A stretch of DNA of 64,000 nucleotides from an uncultured delta proteobacterium (GCA_947259215.1 CAMYLJ010000029.1:1-64000); one strand, 5' to 3'. Positions 18,088-27,256 are shown, counted from the first letter of the stretch. Numbers and translations: made by a program. The notes: generated from the letters alone by a model not told the origin.

Positions 18088-20153
18088 GCCTCGACGGTCA
18101 CGTGGTAGTTCCCGCGCGCGTCGATCTGCGCCCGGTGGCCCGGGTAGAGCACGATCGTCGTAAAGCGCTCCTCGACGATGGCGGGGCCTTCGATGCGCTG
18201 TCCGGCGGAGACGCGGTCGCCGTCGTAGACGGGCGTGTCGACGTAGCCGCCGTCGAACCAGGCCGGGCGCCGCGCCCGGAGCGCATCCTCGAGGGAGCCG
18301 CTGGCACCGTCCGCGAGCTCCAGCGGCGGCTTCGGCGTGCGCCCGACCGCCTGCACCCGCACCGCGCGCAGGATGGGCTCCTCGTCGCGGGCGGCGTAGG
18401 TGTGGGTCTCCTCGTGCAGGTCGTGGAAGGCTTCCACCGTGGCGCGCAGCTCGGCCTCGCCCAGGCGCCCGTCGGACGTGACCCGCGCCGGCACCGCCAG
18501 GTCGAAGGTCTGGCCCGGATAACAGATCGCCAGGTAGCGCCGGAAGTCGATGTCGCCGGCGCCGAGCCCGGCCACGCGCAGATCGTCCAGCGCCTGGGTC
18601 TCCATCTCGCCGAGCAGCGTGTTGACCCGATCCGCCTCGGCGCGGCCCGAGGGCGTGATGTAGGAGCGCTGGATGTCCACCACGTAGTCGGCGATCACCA
18701 GCCCCAAGGCGGAGAAGGCCGGCGAGGTCTTGGGCACCAGGTAGCGCCCGATCCCGAGCTCCTCGGCCTGCTTGCCGGCATGGACCGGACCGTTGCCGCC
18801 GTACACCACCATGTTGAAATCGCGCGGGTCGTAGCCCGACTCGCAGGACACCCGGCGGATGGCGTTGGCCATGTTGGCGTTCACGATCCGGAAGATCCCG
18901 TGGGCCGCCTCCACCAGGTCGAGGCCGAGCGGCTCACCCACGCGCCGCGTGATGGCCTCCCGGACCCCGTCTCCGCTGAGCTTGAACTCTCCGCCGCACA
19001 GGGATTCGGGGTTGATGTACCCGAGCACCCAGTTCGCGTCGGTCACCGTGGGCTCGCTGCCGCCGCGCCCGTAGCAGATGGGGCCCGGATCGGCCTTGGC
19101 GCTCTGGGGTCCGACCTTCAGCGCACCGGCCTCCACGCTGGCGATCGAGCCGCCGCCGGCGCCGATCGAGTGCATCTCCACCATGGGCAGGCCGACCAGG
19201 TAGCGGTGCTGCCAGTTCCAGAAGCTGCGGATCGTGGGGCGCCCGCCCTTCACGAGGCAGGCCTCGTAGCTGGTCCCGCCCATGTCGATCGAGATGAAGT
19301 CCTCGAAGCCGGCGTCGCGCGACACGGCGCAGGCGCCCATCACGCCGCCCGTCGGGCCGGAGCCCAGCGCCGCCACCGCCTTCCTGGCCATGAAGCCGGC
19401 GGTCATGATCCCGCCGTTCGACTGCATGATCAGCAGGTCGCGGCCGTAGCCCGCGCCGCGCAGCGCCGACTCCAGGTTCGCCAGGTAGGTTTCGAGCCGT
19501 GGCCCCACGTAGGCGTCCACCAGGGTGGTCGAGGTGCGCTCGAACTCGGGCGCCGTCGGCATGATCTCGTGGGAGACGGACAGGCGCGCCTCGGGATACT
19601 CCTCGCGGCAGATCTCGGCCACCCGGCGCTCGTGGGCCGGGTTCACGAAGGAGAAGAGCAGGCAGACGGCGATCGACTCGACGCCCTGGCGCTTCAGGCG
19701 ACCCACCGCGGCCCGCACCGCGTCCTCGTCCAGGGGCCGCACGACCTGGCCGCGGAAGTCCAGGCGCTCGGGGACGCCGAAGCGTCGTCGCCGGGGTGCG
19801 ATCGGCGTCGGCGGCGGATAGGCCGGGTCCCAGATGTTCTCCTTGAAGCCGCGGCGGATGTCGATCTCGTCGCGGTGCCCCTCGCTGGTCAGCAGACCGG
19901 TCACGGCGCCGTTCATCTCGATCATGGTGTTGTCGGCGGTGGTGGTGCCGTGCACCACGATCTCCGTGTCGGCCAGCAGCCCGCCCAGGTCGCGCCCCTC
20001 GGCGCGGGCCATCTCTTCGAGGCCGCGCATCACGCCGAGGGACTGGTCCTCCAGGGTCGTCGGCGTCTTGCCCAGGCCGAGCGTCCCGTCGCGACGGATC
20101 AGGATGAAGTCCGTGAAGGTGCCGCCGACGTCGATCCCGATCCGGTACGGCAC
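18084..20153 (-). CDS. hyuA: Hydantoinase/oxoprolinase A-type subunit
   Basis: A 689-residue protein of the HyuA/AcxA ATPase-fold family. The N-terminal RIGIDVGGTFTDFILIRRDG is the phosphate-binding loop of the actin-like ATPase, repeated as ISIDMGGTSYEACLV in the second domain. HGTTTADNTMIE and GAGGGSIASVEAGALKVGPQSAKADPGP are family signatures. With HyuB this forms ATP-dependent N-methylhydantoinases, oxoprolinases or acetone/acetophenone-carboxylase-like enzymes; no third carboxylase subunit is visible. HyuB ends 3 bp before its start. Next to thiolase, DUF35 and dehydratase genes, a ketone carboxylation or ring-opening role is possible but unproven. Confidence 0.85.
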   Translation of the reverse strand: MPYRIGIDVGGTFTDFILIRRDGTLGLGKTPTTLEDQSLGVMRGLEEMARAEGRDLGGLLADTEIVVHGTTTADNTMIEMNGAVTGLLTSEGHRDEIDIRRGFKENIWDPAYPPPTPIAPRRRRFGVPERLDFRGQVVRPLDEDAVRAAVGRLKRQGVESIAVCLLFSFVNPAHERRVAEICREEYPEARLSVSHEIMPTAPEFERTSTTLVDAYVGPRLETYLANLESALRGAGYGRDLLIMQSNGGIMTAGFMARKAVAALGSGPTGGVMGACAVSRDAGFEDFISIDMGGTSYEACLVKGGRPTIRSFWNWQHRYLVGLPMVEMHSIGAGGGSIASVEAGALKVGPQSAKADPGPICYGRGGSEPTVTDANWVLGYINPESLCGGEFKLSGDGVREAITRRVGEPLGLDLVEAAHGIFRIVNANMANAIRRVSCESGYDPRDFNMVVYGGNGPVHAGKQAEELGIGRYLVPKTSPAFSALGLVIADYVVDIQRSYITPSGRAEADRVNTLLGEMETQALDDLRVAGLGAGDIDFRRYLAICYPGQTFDLAVPARVTSDGRLGEAELRATVEAFHDLHEETHTYAARDEEPILRAVRVQAVGRTPKPPLELADGASGSLEDALRARRPAWFDGGYVDTPVYDGDRVSAGQRIEGPAIVEERFTTIVLYPGHRAQIDARGNYHVTVEA

Positions 20154-20156
20154 GGC

Positions 20157-21893
20157 CTAGGCGCGCTCCTCGCGCAGCCGCTTGGTGGCTTCCCAGTCCA
20201 CCTGCAGACCGTCCCCCTGGCCCGTCAGCACCACGCCGTACTCCCGCTCGGCCGCGCCCAGCGACACCAGCTCGTCCAGCACGTCCTCCAGCACCCGCTC
20301 CGGATCGCGCTCGAGCGGATCGCCCCAGCCCGCTCCGCCGCCGTACACGTACTCGAAGGCCTCGCCCGCCGCGTGGGGCACGCCGTTGGCCATCACCTCG
20401 ATGCGCTGCGCACGCTCGGTGCCGACGCAGGTGGTGAGCTGGTTGGGCGACCCGTTGCGCCCTCCCGCGATCCCGAGCATCGGGTACTTCATCCCGACCA
20501 TGTAGGTGGTCACGCTGGCGGGCACGAGCACCCGCTTCACCACCCGTGAGCCCGGGCAGCCCCGCCATTGCCCGGCGCCGCCGGTGTCCGTGGCGTAGTC
20601 GCAGCCCTCGTGGCGCACCGGGAAGATCGATTCGTTGACCTCCGCGGTCGCCCGGATCAGGTTGCCGAAGGACGACGGCATCGAACCCCAGCCGTCCTCC
20701 CCCGCCACGGCGCTGCAGTAGGCCGCCAGCACGTCCACCGAGTGGTCCACGAAGACCTCGCCCGTCTCCGGCTGCTGGCCGAAGATCACCGTCGGCATGC
20801 CGAGCTTGTAGATCTGTGGCGACGAGCGCTCGGGCAGGACCTTCGCCAGCGCCATGCAGAGCGCCTCACCCACCTCGACACCCGGGTGGTGGGTTCCCGC
20901 CGCCACGGTCTTGCCCACCTGCGGGTTGAGGACGCAGCCCTCGGGCACGACCAGGTCCACGGAGTCGAAGAAACCCTCGTTCTTCGGGATGGCCGGATCC
21001 ATCATCGAGGCCAGCTGGGCGATCACGTAGCCCCGGGTGTTGCCGAACGAGGAGTAGGCCTTGAGGTCCTGGCGGTCGTCGGAGCCCGTGTAGTCCACCT
21101 CGAGCCGGTCGCCGTCCACGGTCACCTTCACGTGCACCCGGATGTCCTGGTTCCCGACCGGGTCGTGGTCCACGAAGGTGGTGGCCTCGTAGGCGCCGTC
21201 GGGCCAGGCCGCCACCTCCTCCCGGAAGCGCCGAGCCGCGTAGTCGATGGCGTGGTCCACGGCGTTGCGGATCCCGTCCACGCGATACTGCTTCACGAGC
21301 TCGCCGAGCCGGCGGGCTCCGAGCTGGGCGGCGCCGATCTGGGCGCGAATGTCCCCGATGAAGCTCGGCGTGCGGTTGTTCGTCTGCATCATGTAGAGGA
21401 CGTCGCGCCGCTCGACCCCGCGGTCGTAGATCTTCACGGCGGGGAAGCGCACGCCCTCGGCCCAGATGTCGATCGCCTCGGCGTTGTAGCCTCCGGGCAT
21501 CCCGCCGCCGGTGTCCGCGTGGTGGCACTGGATCGACGCGATCAGCACCAGCTCCCCGTCCACCACCACGGGCGCAAACACGTTGTAGTCCGGCAGGTGA
21601 CCGCCCCCGTGGTACGGGTCGTTCGCCACCAGCACGTCCCCGGCGTTCAGCCCCTCCTCGGCGAAGAACTCCAGCGCGAAGCGCACCGGCAAGGTGGACG
21701 ACAGCATGAACTGCGGGATCCCCACCGACAGCGCCGCCAGCCGTCCGCGCCCGTCGAGAATCGTGGCATTGCGCTCGTTCGACTGGTTCAGGATCGGCGT
21801 CGTCGCCGTCAGTGACACGTGGGTGGCCATCTCGTACGCCACCGTCTCCATGGCGCCGCGGATCACCTCGGCGGTCACGGGGTCCAGGCTCAT
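20157..21893 (-). CDS. hyuB: Hydantoinase/oxoprolinase B-type subunit
   Basis: A 578-residue HyuB/AcxB-type subunit. Signatures are DPVTAEVIRGAMETVAYEM at the start, GDVLVANDPYHGGGHLPD and HHADTGGGMPGG (metal-site region), RHEGCDYATDTGGAGQWRG and YGGGAGWGDP near the end. First gene of the minus-strand series reaching to 12145. ATG with AAGGAG 5 bp upstream. The start lies 27 bp from the operator at 21920-21938, shared with the divergent VOC gene. It acts with HyuA on a substrate that cannot be read from sequence. Confidence 0.85.
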   Translation of the reverse strand: MSLDPVTAEVIRGAMETVAYEMATHVSLTATTPILNQSNERNATILDGRGRLAALSVGIPQFMLSSTLPVRFALEFFAEEGLNAGDVLVANDPYHGGGHLPDYNVFAPVVVDGELVLIASIQCHHADTGGGMPGGYNAEAIDIWAEGVRFPAVKIYDRGVERRDVLYMMQTNNRTPSFIGDIRAQIGAAQLGARRLGELVKQYRVDGIRNAVDHAIDYAARRFREEVAAWPDGAYEATTFVDHDPVGNQDIRVHVKVTVDGDRLEVDYTGSDDRQDLKAYSSFGNTRGYVIAQLASMMDPAIPKNEGFFDSVDLVVPEGCVLNPQVGKTVAAGTHHPGVEVGEALCMALAKVLPERSSPQIYKLGMPTVIFGQQPETGEVFVDHSVDVLAAYCSAVAGEDGWGSMPSSFGNLIRATAEVNESIFPVRHEGCDYATDTGGAGQWRGCPGSRVVKRVLVPASVTTYMVGMKYPMLGIAGGRNGSPNQLTTCVGTERAQRIEVMANGVPHAAGEAFEYVYGGGAGWGDPLERDPERVLEDVLDELVSLGAAEREYGVVLTGQGDGLQVDWEATKRLREERA

Positions 21894-21919
21894 CCCGTCT
21901 CCTTCGGAATCGTGCGAGT

Positions 21920-21938
21920 ATCTGACGGCCCGTCAGAT
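21920..21938. promoter_or_regulatory. Palindromic operator TCTGACG-GCC-CGTCAGA
   Basis: Perfect inverted repeat with 8-bp arms (ATCTGACG / CGTCAGAT) and a 3-bp spacer, in the 71-bp gap between the divergent hyuB (start 21893) and VOC (start 21965) genes. Third perfect copy of the motif in the window. A single dimer could control both directions. Confidence 0.72.
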
Positions 21939-21964
21939 GCGTCAAGCTGGGGTACGTTCGCGCC

Positions 21965-22396
21965 ATGACGACCCTCCGGCTCAGCCATCTCGGCCTGTGC
22001 GTCGCCGACCTCGAGCGCTCGTTGCACTTCTATACCGATCTCTTCGGTTTCAAAGAGGATTCCACACGTCCTCGCCTCTCGCTCCAAGGGGGCATGGCGG
22101 CACAGCTGCTGGAGATCCCCGAGGTCTCGTTGACGGCGATCTACCTGCTGCGGGACGGGCTCTGCCTCGAGCTGCTGCACTACCCCACGCCCGGCGCCGA
22201 GGGGGACGCCACGCCCCGCCCGATGAACGCGCTGGGCTTCACGCACCTGTCGTTCCACGTGGACTCCATCGACGGGATCCTGCCCCGGGTGGTGGCGGCC
22301 GGCGGGCGGGTGATCGACGCCTCGCGGATCCCGGTGGCGGTCTTCGTGACCGACCCGGACGGCACGCGGATCGAGCTGGTCCAGACTTCGGTCTAG
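21965..22396 (+). CDS. VOC (glyoxalase family) protein
   Basis: A 143-residue vicinal-oxygen-chelate protein with two modules. The first opens LRLSHLGLCVADLERSLHFYTDLFGF; the second has FTHLSFHVDSIDGILPRVVAAGG and ends FVTDPDGTRIELVQ, giving the usual His and Glu metal ligands. The family covers lyases, epimerases and extradiol dioxygenases; the small size and lack of a dioxygenase signature favour lyase or epimerase. It is transcribed divergently from hyuB across the operator and is convergent with the GH5 gene, their stop codons sharing the CTAG at 22393-22396. Confidence 0.8.
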   Translation: MTTLRLSHLGLCVADLERSLHFYTDLFGFKEDSTRPRLSLQGGMAAQLLEIPEVSLTAIYLLRDGLCLELLHYPTPGAEGDATPRPMNALGFTHLSFHVDSIDGILPRVVAAGGRVIDASRIPVAVFVTDPDGTRIELVQTSV

Positions 22397-23838
22397 GGCC
22401 CAGGCGCGACGTAGCCCTTGGGCTGAATCCGCACCAGATGGCGAGGGCTCGCGGGGTCGGTCTCGATGCTCAGGATCTCCCGCGTGGCGTCCCAGCTGCT
22501 GGACCAGGTGCCGGCAGGATCGGAGCAGAAGACGTCGAAGCCGCCGGGGTAGTGGCGCGAGGCCGGAACCGAGATCTCGGTCGGTCCGCTCGTGCCGGCG
22601 CGCTCCTTGAAGAGGAGCAGGAAGAGCCGTTCGCCGGGGTAGTAGCGGTAGCTGATCGGCTCCCCGGACACGGCGCGCGGATACACGCGTACCAGGACGT
22701 CGGCCTTGGCGGTCTTCTCGTTCTTCTGGCTGTCGATGAAGCTGTAGCCGCCGCTGCTCGGCTCGTAGTCCCAGACCGTCCAGCCGCTGGTCATCCGGTC
22801 CGCCATGTCGAGGACCTCCCCCAGGAAGATCAGGCCGTCGCCCACGCCGTCGGTCACGCCGAACTCGCCGATCAACATCGGTGTCTCGTGGCGCTGGAGG
22901 TCCTCGCGTCGCCGCACCTCCCAGTCGGCCACCGTCTTGTCGATTGCCGGTTGGTAGCCGCCACCCCCCTCGAGAGTGATCGAGTAGAGGTGCGGAAAGT
23001 AGGCCAGGCGCGGCTCGCCCGGACGCGGGTCGGCGAGGCGCGGCAGGAACGAGGCCCGGCCCGCGGCCGGCATGCCGTAGGTCGGTTCGAAGAAGATCCA
23101 GCCGTCGACGTCCTGGGCGCGGATGGCGGCGATCACACGCTGGTAGAACGGGGCGTACAGGTCGCGTTCGAAGGCCGGCATCGGGCCGCTCGGCAGGTTC
23201 AGGATGTCGAAGGGCGTGCCCGGGTAGGGCTCGTTCAGGACGTCGTAGCCGAGCACGGCCGGGTGGCTGCCCAGGCGCGCCGCCACGGCCGCCCAAGCGG
23301 CGGCGAAGTGCTGCTGGAGATCGGCGTGCGGTCCGGCGGCGGCCCAGAAGTTGTCCCAGGAACGGATCACGGCCGGCTGGAAGTAGTTCGCGAACCAGAC
23401 GGGCTGCTGCTGGAAGGGCTGCCCGTCGTCCCGCACCGCCCAGGGCGGGGCGCCGTCGCAGCAGAAGACCCGGGAGTAGACGTCTTGGTGCATGTCGAGC
23501 ACCACCCGCACGCCCGCCTCGTGGAGCCAGTCGAGGTAGCCCTCCACCGCGTCCAGGTAGGCCGCGTCGATCTGGCCGGGCTGCGGCTCGAGGGCGTCCC
23601 ACAGGATCAGGAAGCGCACGAAGTTGAAGTTCCAGTCCCGGGACAGGCGCAGCGCGTCGTCGCGCGTGAGCCAGCTCGGCAGCCGGTTCGGGTCGCTCTT
23701 GGAGAAGCTGCTGAGATTGCTGCCGTGGAGGATCAGCGCCCGGCCCTGGTCATCGGTGATGAAGCGGAGGTGGGGATCGTCGCAGGCCGGCAGCGCGGCG
23801 AGCCAGGTGACGGCAAGGGCGAGGAGGGTTCGGCGCAT
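22393..23838 (-). CDS. GH5 family hydrolase, endoglycoceramidase-like, exported
   Basis: A 481-residue glycoside hydrolase with a hydrophobic signal ending LAALPACDD, probably a lipoprotein at Cys20. TIM-barrel landmarks are LHGSNLSSFSKSD at the first strand, LDMHQDVYSR, acid/base Glu203 in DVLNEPY and nucleophile Glu325 in LIGEFGV. The SRVFCCDGAPPW loop, the later EPSSGGYSF stretch and a C-terminal beta-sandwich starting near RVYPRAVSGEP match endoglycoceramidases, which release the glycan from glycosphingolipids. ATG 23838 is chosen over one at 23862 because it gives a cleaner signal. Target could be a sphingolipid or sterol glycoside. Confidence 0.78.
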   Translation of the reverse strand: MRRTLLALAVTWLAALPACDDPHLRFITDDQGRALILHGSNLSSFSKSDPNRLPSWLTRDDALRLSRDWNFNFVRFLILWDALEPQPGQIDAAYLDAVEGYLDWLHEAGVRVVLDMHQDVYSRVFCCDGAPPWAVRDDGQPFQQQPVWFANYFQPAVIRSWDNFWAAAGPHADLQQHFAAAWAAVAARLGSHPAVLGYDVLNEPYPGTPFDILNLPSGPMPAFERDLYAPFYQRVIAAIRAQDVDGWIFFEPTYGMPAAGRASFLPRLADPRPGEPRLAYFPHLYSITLEGGGGYQPAIDKTVADWEVRRREDLQRHETPMLIGEFGVTDGVGDGLIFLGEVLDMADRMTSGWTVWDYEPSSGGYSFIDSQKNEKTAKADVLVRVYPRAVSGEPISYRYYPGERLFLLLFKERAGTSGPTEISVPASRHYPGGFDVFCSDPAGTWSSSWDATREILSIETDPASPRHLVRIQPKGYVAPGP

Positions 23839-23952
23839 GGTCGGAGAGTGAAGGTAGCCCATGGGTCCCGCAGGGCTGCGGCTCGCCGTGGAGGCGCCAG
23901 TGGGCGCAGCCAGTCCCCGTGCTCGGGGAGCGGCACTGGGGTCAGCGGCAGG

Positions 23953-24339
23953 GTGATTCCCAGGCGCGAGCGCTTCCCCGACCTGCGCGTCGCCTTCCTC
24001 GAGAGCGGCTCGGGCTGGGCACCCTACTGGCTCGACCGCATGGACGAGCACTGCGAGGTCCAAGGCGACAAGCTGCCCGCGCTGAAGCAGAAGCCGTCGG
24101 AGAGCTTCCAGCGCCAGTGCTTCGTCGCCATGGACCCCGACGACCACGTGGCAGCGAGCACGCTCCGGGGGCTCGGCGACGCGTGCGTCGTCTGGTCGTC
24201 CGACTACCCGCATCCCGATGCGCCCTTCCCCGGAGCCGTGCGAGAGTCCCTGGCGACCCTGGCCGGGCTGCCGGAGGAGTCGATCCGCAAGGTCATGGGC
24301 GGCGACGCCCGGCGCCTGTCCGGACTCGAGGCGCGCTAG
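23953..24339 (+). pseudogene. C-terminal fragment of amidohydrolase-2 (ACMSD-like)
   Basis: About 128 codons match only the last third of amidohydrolase family 2: FPDLRVAFLESGSGWAPYWLDRMDEH, then VVWSSDYPHPDAPFPGAV with the metal-site Asp, and a helical end. The metal-binding HxH and central His of the barrel are missing. Upstream of 23953 the frame degenerates into low-complexity sequence. A GTG at 23953 could start the stub, but it could not be an active enzyme. It lies 9 bp before the next gene, so it was probably the first gene of that unit before truncation. Confidence 0.7.
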
Positions 24340-24348
24340 CCTCTGCGC

Positions 24349-25581
24349 GTGCGCGCGCTCGTGTTCGAGAACAGCCTGCCGCGCCTGGCCGCCACGCGGA
24401 TCCTGGCCACGGCCTCCCCGCGCGCCTTCGTCGGACCGCTGGCGCCCCTCCAGCTGCGGGAGATCCCGGAGCCCGAGCTGCCGGCCGACGACTGGGTGGT
24501 GCTGCGCACGCGGCTGTGCGGCGTGTGCGGCAGCGACACGAAGCAGGTCTTCCTGAACGGCTCCCTCGACAACCCGATGACCGCGCTGATCTCCTTCCCC
24601 CAGGTGCTGGGACACGAGGTCGTAGCCACGATCGAACGCGTGGGCCCCGGGGTCACGCGCCGGCGCGTCGGCGAGCGCGTGGTCCTGAACCCGTGGCTCT
24701 CCTGCGCACCCCGCGGCCTCGCTCTCTGCCGCTGGTGCCGCTCCGGCGACCTGGCCCAGTGCGAGAACTTCACCCGGGGAACCATCGACGCCGGCATCCA
24801 CCACGGCAACAGCCGGCACGCCACGGGCGGCTTCGCGCCCCTGCTGCCGGCCCACGAGTCGCAGTGCATCCCGATCCCGGACGACGTGAGCGACGAGCAG
24901 GCGGTGCTGGCCGATCCCTTCTGCGTGTCCTTCCACTCGATCATCCACTCGCCGCCCCCCGCCGACGGGACGGCCCTGGTGTACGGGTGCGGCACCCTCG
25001 GGCAGGCGGCCATCGCCAGCCTGCGCGCGCTGCATCCGGAGGTCCGGGTGCTGGCGGTGACGCGCTTCGAGCACCAGGCGCGCCTGGCCCGCAAGCTCGG
25101 CGCCGAGCGCTGCTTCGAACACCGGCCCGCCGGCATGCTGATCGAGTCCCTGGGCGACGCCGTCGGGGCGGAGCGGGCCCGGCCCTGGCGCGGCCTGCCG
25201 ATGCTGAACGGCGGCGTCGACGTCGTCTACGACACGGTGGGCTCTCCGGAGACTCTCGAGGTCGGCGTGCGCGTCACGCGCAGCCGCGGGCGCATCTCGG
25301 TCACGGGCGTCGAGGCCCCCAAGCGCTTCGAGTGGACGCCGCTCTACTTCAAGGAGCTGTCTCTGGTGGGCTCCAACGCGTTCGGCGTCGAATCCTGGCA
25401 GGGTCGGCGCCAGCACGCCATGGAGTGGTACTTCGAGCTGGTGCGCGCGGGCCGGGTCGACGTCACGCCGCTGCTCACCCATCGCTTCGCGCTGGACGAC
25501 TATCGGAACGCATTCCTGACCTGCTGGGATCAGGGCACCAGCGGCGCCGTGAAGGTGCTGTTCGACCGGCTCGGCCCCTAG
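24349..25581 (+). CDS. Zinc-binding alcohol dehydrogenase (MDR)
   Basis: A 410-residue MDR oxidoreductase. Catalytic-zinc Cys in CGVCGSDTKQ, Glu/His in LGHEVVA, a divergent structural-zinc loop with Cys residues around CAPRGLALCRWCRSGDLAQC, and Rossmann loop YGCGTLGQAA. It is longer than the usual 350 residues, with an insertion around 120-150. GTG start at 24349. Convergent with the next SDR, sharing a CTAG stop. Substrate unknown; placement beside SDR and Rieske genes suggests an alcohol intermediate of the same catabolism. Confidence 0.8.
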   Translation: MRALVFENSLPRLAATRILATASPRAFVGPLAPLQLREIPEPELPADDWVVLRTRLCGVCGSDTKQVFLNGSLDNPMTALISFPQVLGHEVVATIERVGPGVTRRRVGERVVLNPWLSCAPRGLALCRWCRSGDLAQCENFTRGTIDAGIHHGNSRHATGGFAPLLPAHESQCIPIPDDVSDEQAVLADPFCVSFHSIIHSPPPADGTALVYGCGTLGQAAIASLRALHPEVRVLAVTRFEHQARLARKLGAERCFEHRPAGMLIESLGDAVGAERARPWRGLPMLNGGVDVVYDTVGSPETLEVGVRVTRSRGRISVTGVEAPKRFEWTPLYFKELSLVGSNAFGVESWQGRRQHAMEWYFELVRAGRVDVTPLLTHRFALDDYRNAFLTCWDQGTSGAVKVLFDRLGP

Positions 25582-26438
25582 GACGGATCCCGATCCACCT
25601 CTTCGCCGAGGCGAAGCCCCTTCTGCGCCCGCTCCCGGGCCGCTGACACGAGCGCGGGCGGCACCGGATCCATCCGGCGCAGGCTCGCCCGCAAGAGCCC
25701 CGGGAAGAGCCGCCGGATCCAGCGCGCCGCCACCAGGGAGGGACTCGCGCGCGGCACGGTCAGCTCGTAGCGCCGCTTCTCCACCATTTCGAGGATCGCG
25801 CGGGCGACGACCTCCGGGGGATGCCTGCGACCGCGGTACGGGGAGGGCTCCTCCAGCGTGTCCCAGATCTCGGTGTCGATGGGCCCGACCGTGACCAGCC
25901 CGGCGTGGATGCCCGAGCCCTCGAGATCGCTCCAGAGGCCGTGGGTGAAGGCGTCGAGCGCGGCCTTGCTGGCCGCGTAGAGCGACTCGCGCGGCGGCAC
26001 CACCTGGGCGGCGATGGACGACACGTTCACGATCGTCCCGCCGCCACCCCGCAGCATGACTGGCACCGCCGCGAAGGTCGCCCAGACGCAGGCCAGGAAG
26101 TTCACGCGCAGGACCTGCTCCGCCTCCTCGACCCGGGTGCGGTAGAGGTGCTTGTGCTTCGAGATGGCGGCGTTGTTCACCAGCACGTCGAGCCGCCCGA
26201 AGCGCGCCACGGTCTCCGCCACCACCCGCTCCGCGGCTCCGGGCTCGCCCAGGTCCGCGGCCAGCGCCAGCGCCTCCCCCCCGTGGCCGCGGCAGGCCTC
26301 CGCCAGGGCCTCCAGGCGTTCGCGCCGCCGCGCGACGCCCACCAGCGTGGCGCCTCGCTGCGCGAAGGCCAGCGCGGTGGCGTGCCCGATGCCCGAGGAG
26401 GCCCCGGTCACCAGCACGACGCGGCCCGCGAGGCTCAC
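25578..26438 (-). CDS. SDR family oxidoreductase (DltE/SadH-like)
   Basis: A 286-residue short-chain dehydrogenase. LVTGASSGIGHATALAFA, ARR after the second strand (NADP type), NNAAISK, NVSSIAAQ, YAASK and VGPIDTEIW. The C-terminal 60 residues are an extra basic helical region (RWIRRLFPGLLRASLRRM), typical of the membrane-associated SDR branch with long tails; a similar tail occurs in the SDR at 29407. GTG start overlaps the upstream SDR stop (GTGA). Confidence 0.87.
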   Translation of the reverse strand: MSLAGRVVLVTGASSGIGHATALAFAQRGATLVGVARRRERLEALAEACRGHGGEALALAADLGEPGAAERVVAETVARFGRLDVLVNNAAISKHKHLYRTRVEEAEQVLRVNFLACVWATFAAVPVMLRGGGGTIVNVSSIAAQVVPPRESLYAASKAALDAFTHGLWSDLEGSGIHAGLVTVGPIDTEIWDTLEEPSPYRGRRHPPEVVARAILEMVEKRRYELTVPRASPSLVAARWIRRLFPGLLRASLRRMDPVPPALVSAARERAQKGLRLGEEVDRDPS

Positions 26439-27226
26439 GGCTGCCAGCTTCCTTCGGGATCCCGGCGCCAGCCCCCCGCCGCGCGGTTTCCGCCATCCAC
26501 GTGGAGCGTCGTGCCCGTGACGAAGCCCGACAGGTCCGAGGCCAGGAAGACCGCGGCGCCCGCCACGTCGTCCACGTGGCCCGCCCGCGGCAGCGGCGTG
26601 CGGACGGGCGGTGTCCCGATCCCCGGCGTGGGGATCACGTCGGGGGCGATGCAGTTCACGCAGATCCGCCGGTCGGCCAGCTCCAGGGCCAGGCTCCGGG
26701 TCAGGCTCTCCACGGCCGCCTTCATGGCCGCGTAGATGGCGTAGCCCGGCGCGGCCCGCCAGGCCTCGATAGAGCTGACGTTCACGATCGACCCGCCCGC
26801 TGCGGGCACGAAGGGCAGCACCGCGCGCACGCAGCTCGTGACGCTGGAGAAGTTCTCGCGCACGAGCGCGTCCTCGCCCTTCGCGCTCACCTCCTCGAAG
26901 CGGGCCTGGAAACCGCCCCCCGCGTTGTTCACCAGCACGTCGATGCGCCCCGCGGCCTCGCCGACGCGCGACACGAAGTCTCGCACGGCCGCGCCCTCCC
27001 GCACGTCGAACACGCCCGACCACGCGCGGCGTCCCGTCGCTTCGACGTGGGACACCGTGTCGCGCAGCGCGTCGGCGTCGCGATCGCAGGCCGCCACGTC
27101 CGCGCCGAAGCGCGCGAAGGCCAGCGCGACGGCGCGCCCGATGCCCATGGCCGCGCCGGTCACCAGCGCGACGCGCCCGTCGAGGCGAACGGCATCGGGT
27201 TCGAGGACCACAACAGACGCTATCAT
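26435..27226 (-). CDS. SDR family oxidoreductase
   Basis: A 263-residue classical SDR. VALVTGAAMGIGRAVALAFA, Asp in ACDRDADAL (NAD type), NNAGGGF, NVSSIEAWRA, YAAMK instead of YxxxK with Ser/Ala in between, CIAPDVIPTPG and VDGGNRAAGG. Start ATG at 27226, with GGAAGG just upstream; later GTG codons would also fit. Transcribed divergently from the Rieske oxygenase with only 30 bp between start codons, so their promoters must overlap. Coupled to the following SDR. Confidence 0.86.
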   Translation of the reverse strand: MIASVVVLEPDAVRLDGRVALVTGAAMGIGRAVALAFARFGADVAACDRDADALRDTVSHVEATGRRAWSGVFDVREGAAVRDFVSRVGEAAGRIDVLVNNAGGGFQARFEEVSAKGEDALVRENFSSVTSCVRAVLPFVPAAGGSIVNVSSIEAWRAAPGYAIYAAMKAAVESLTRSLALELADRRICVNCIAPDVIPTPGIGTPPVRTPLPRAGHVDDVAGAAVFLASDLSGFVTGTTLHVDGGNRAAGGWRRDPEGSWQP

Positions 27227-27256
27227 ACGGCCTTCCCGCCCCTCCGGAGAAATCGC

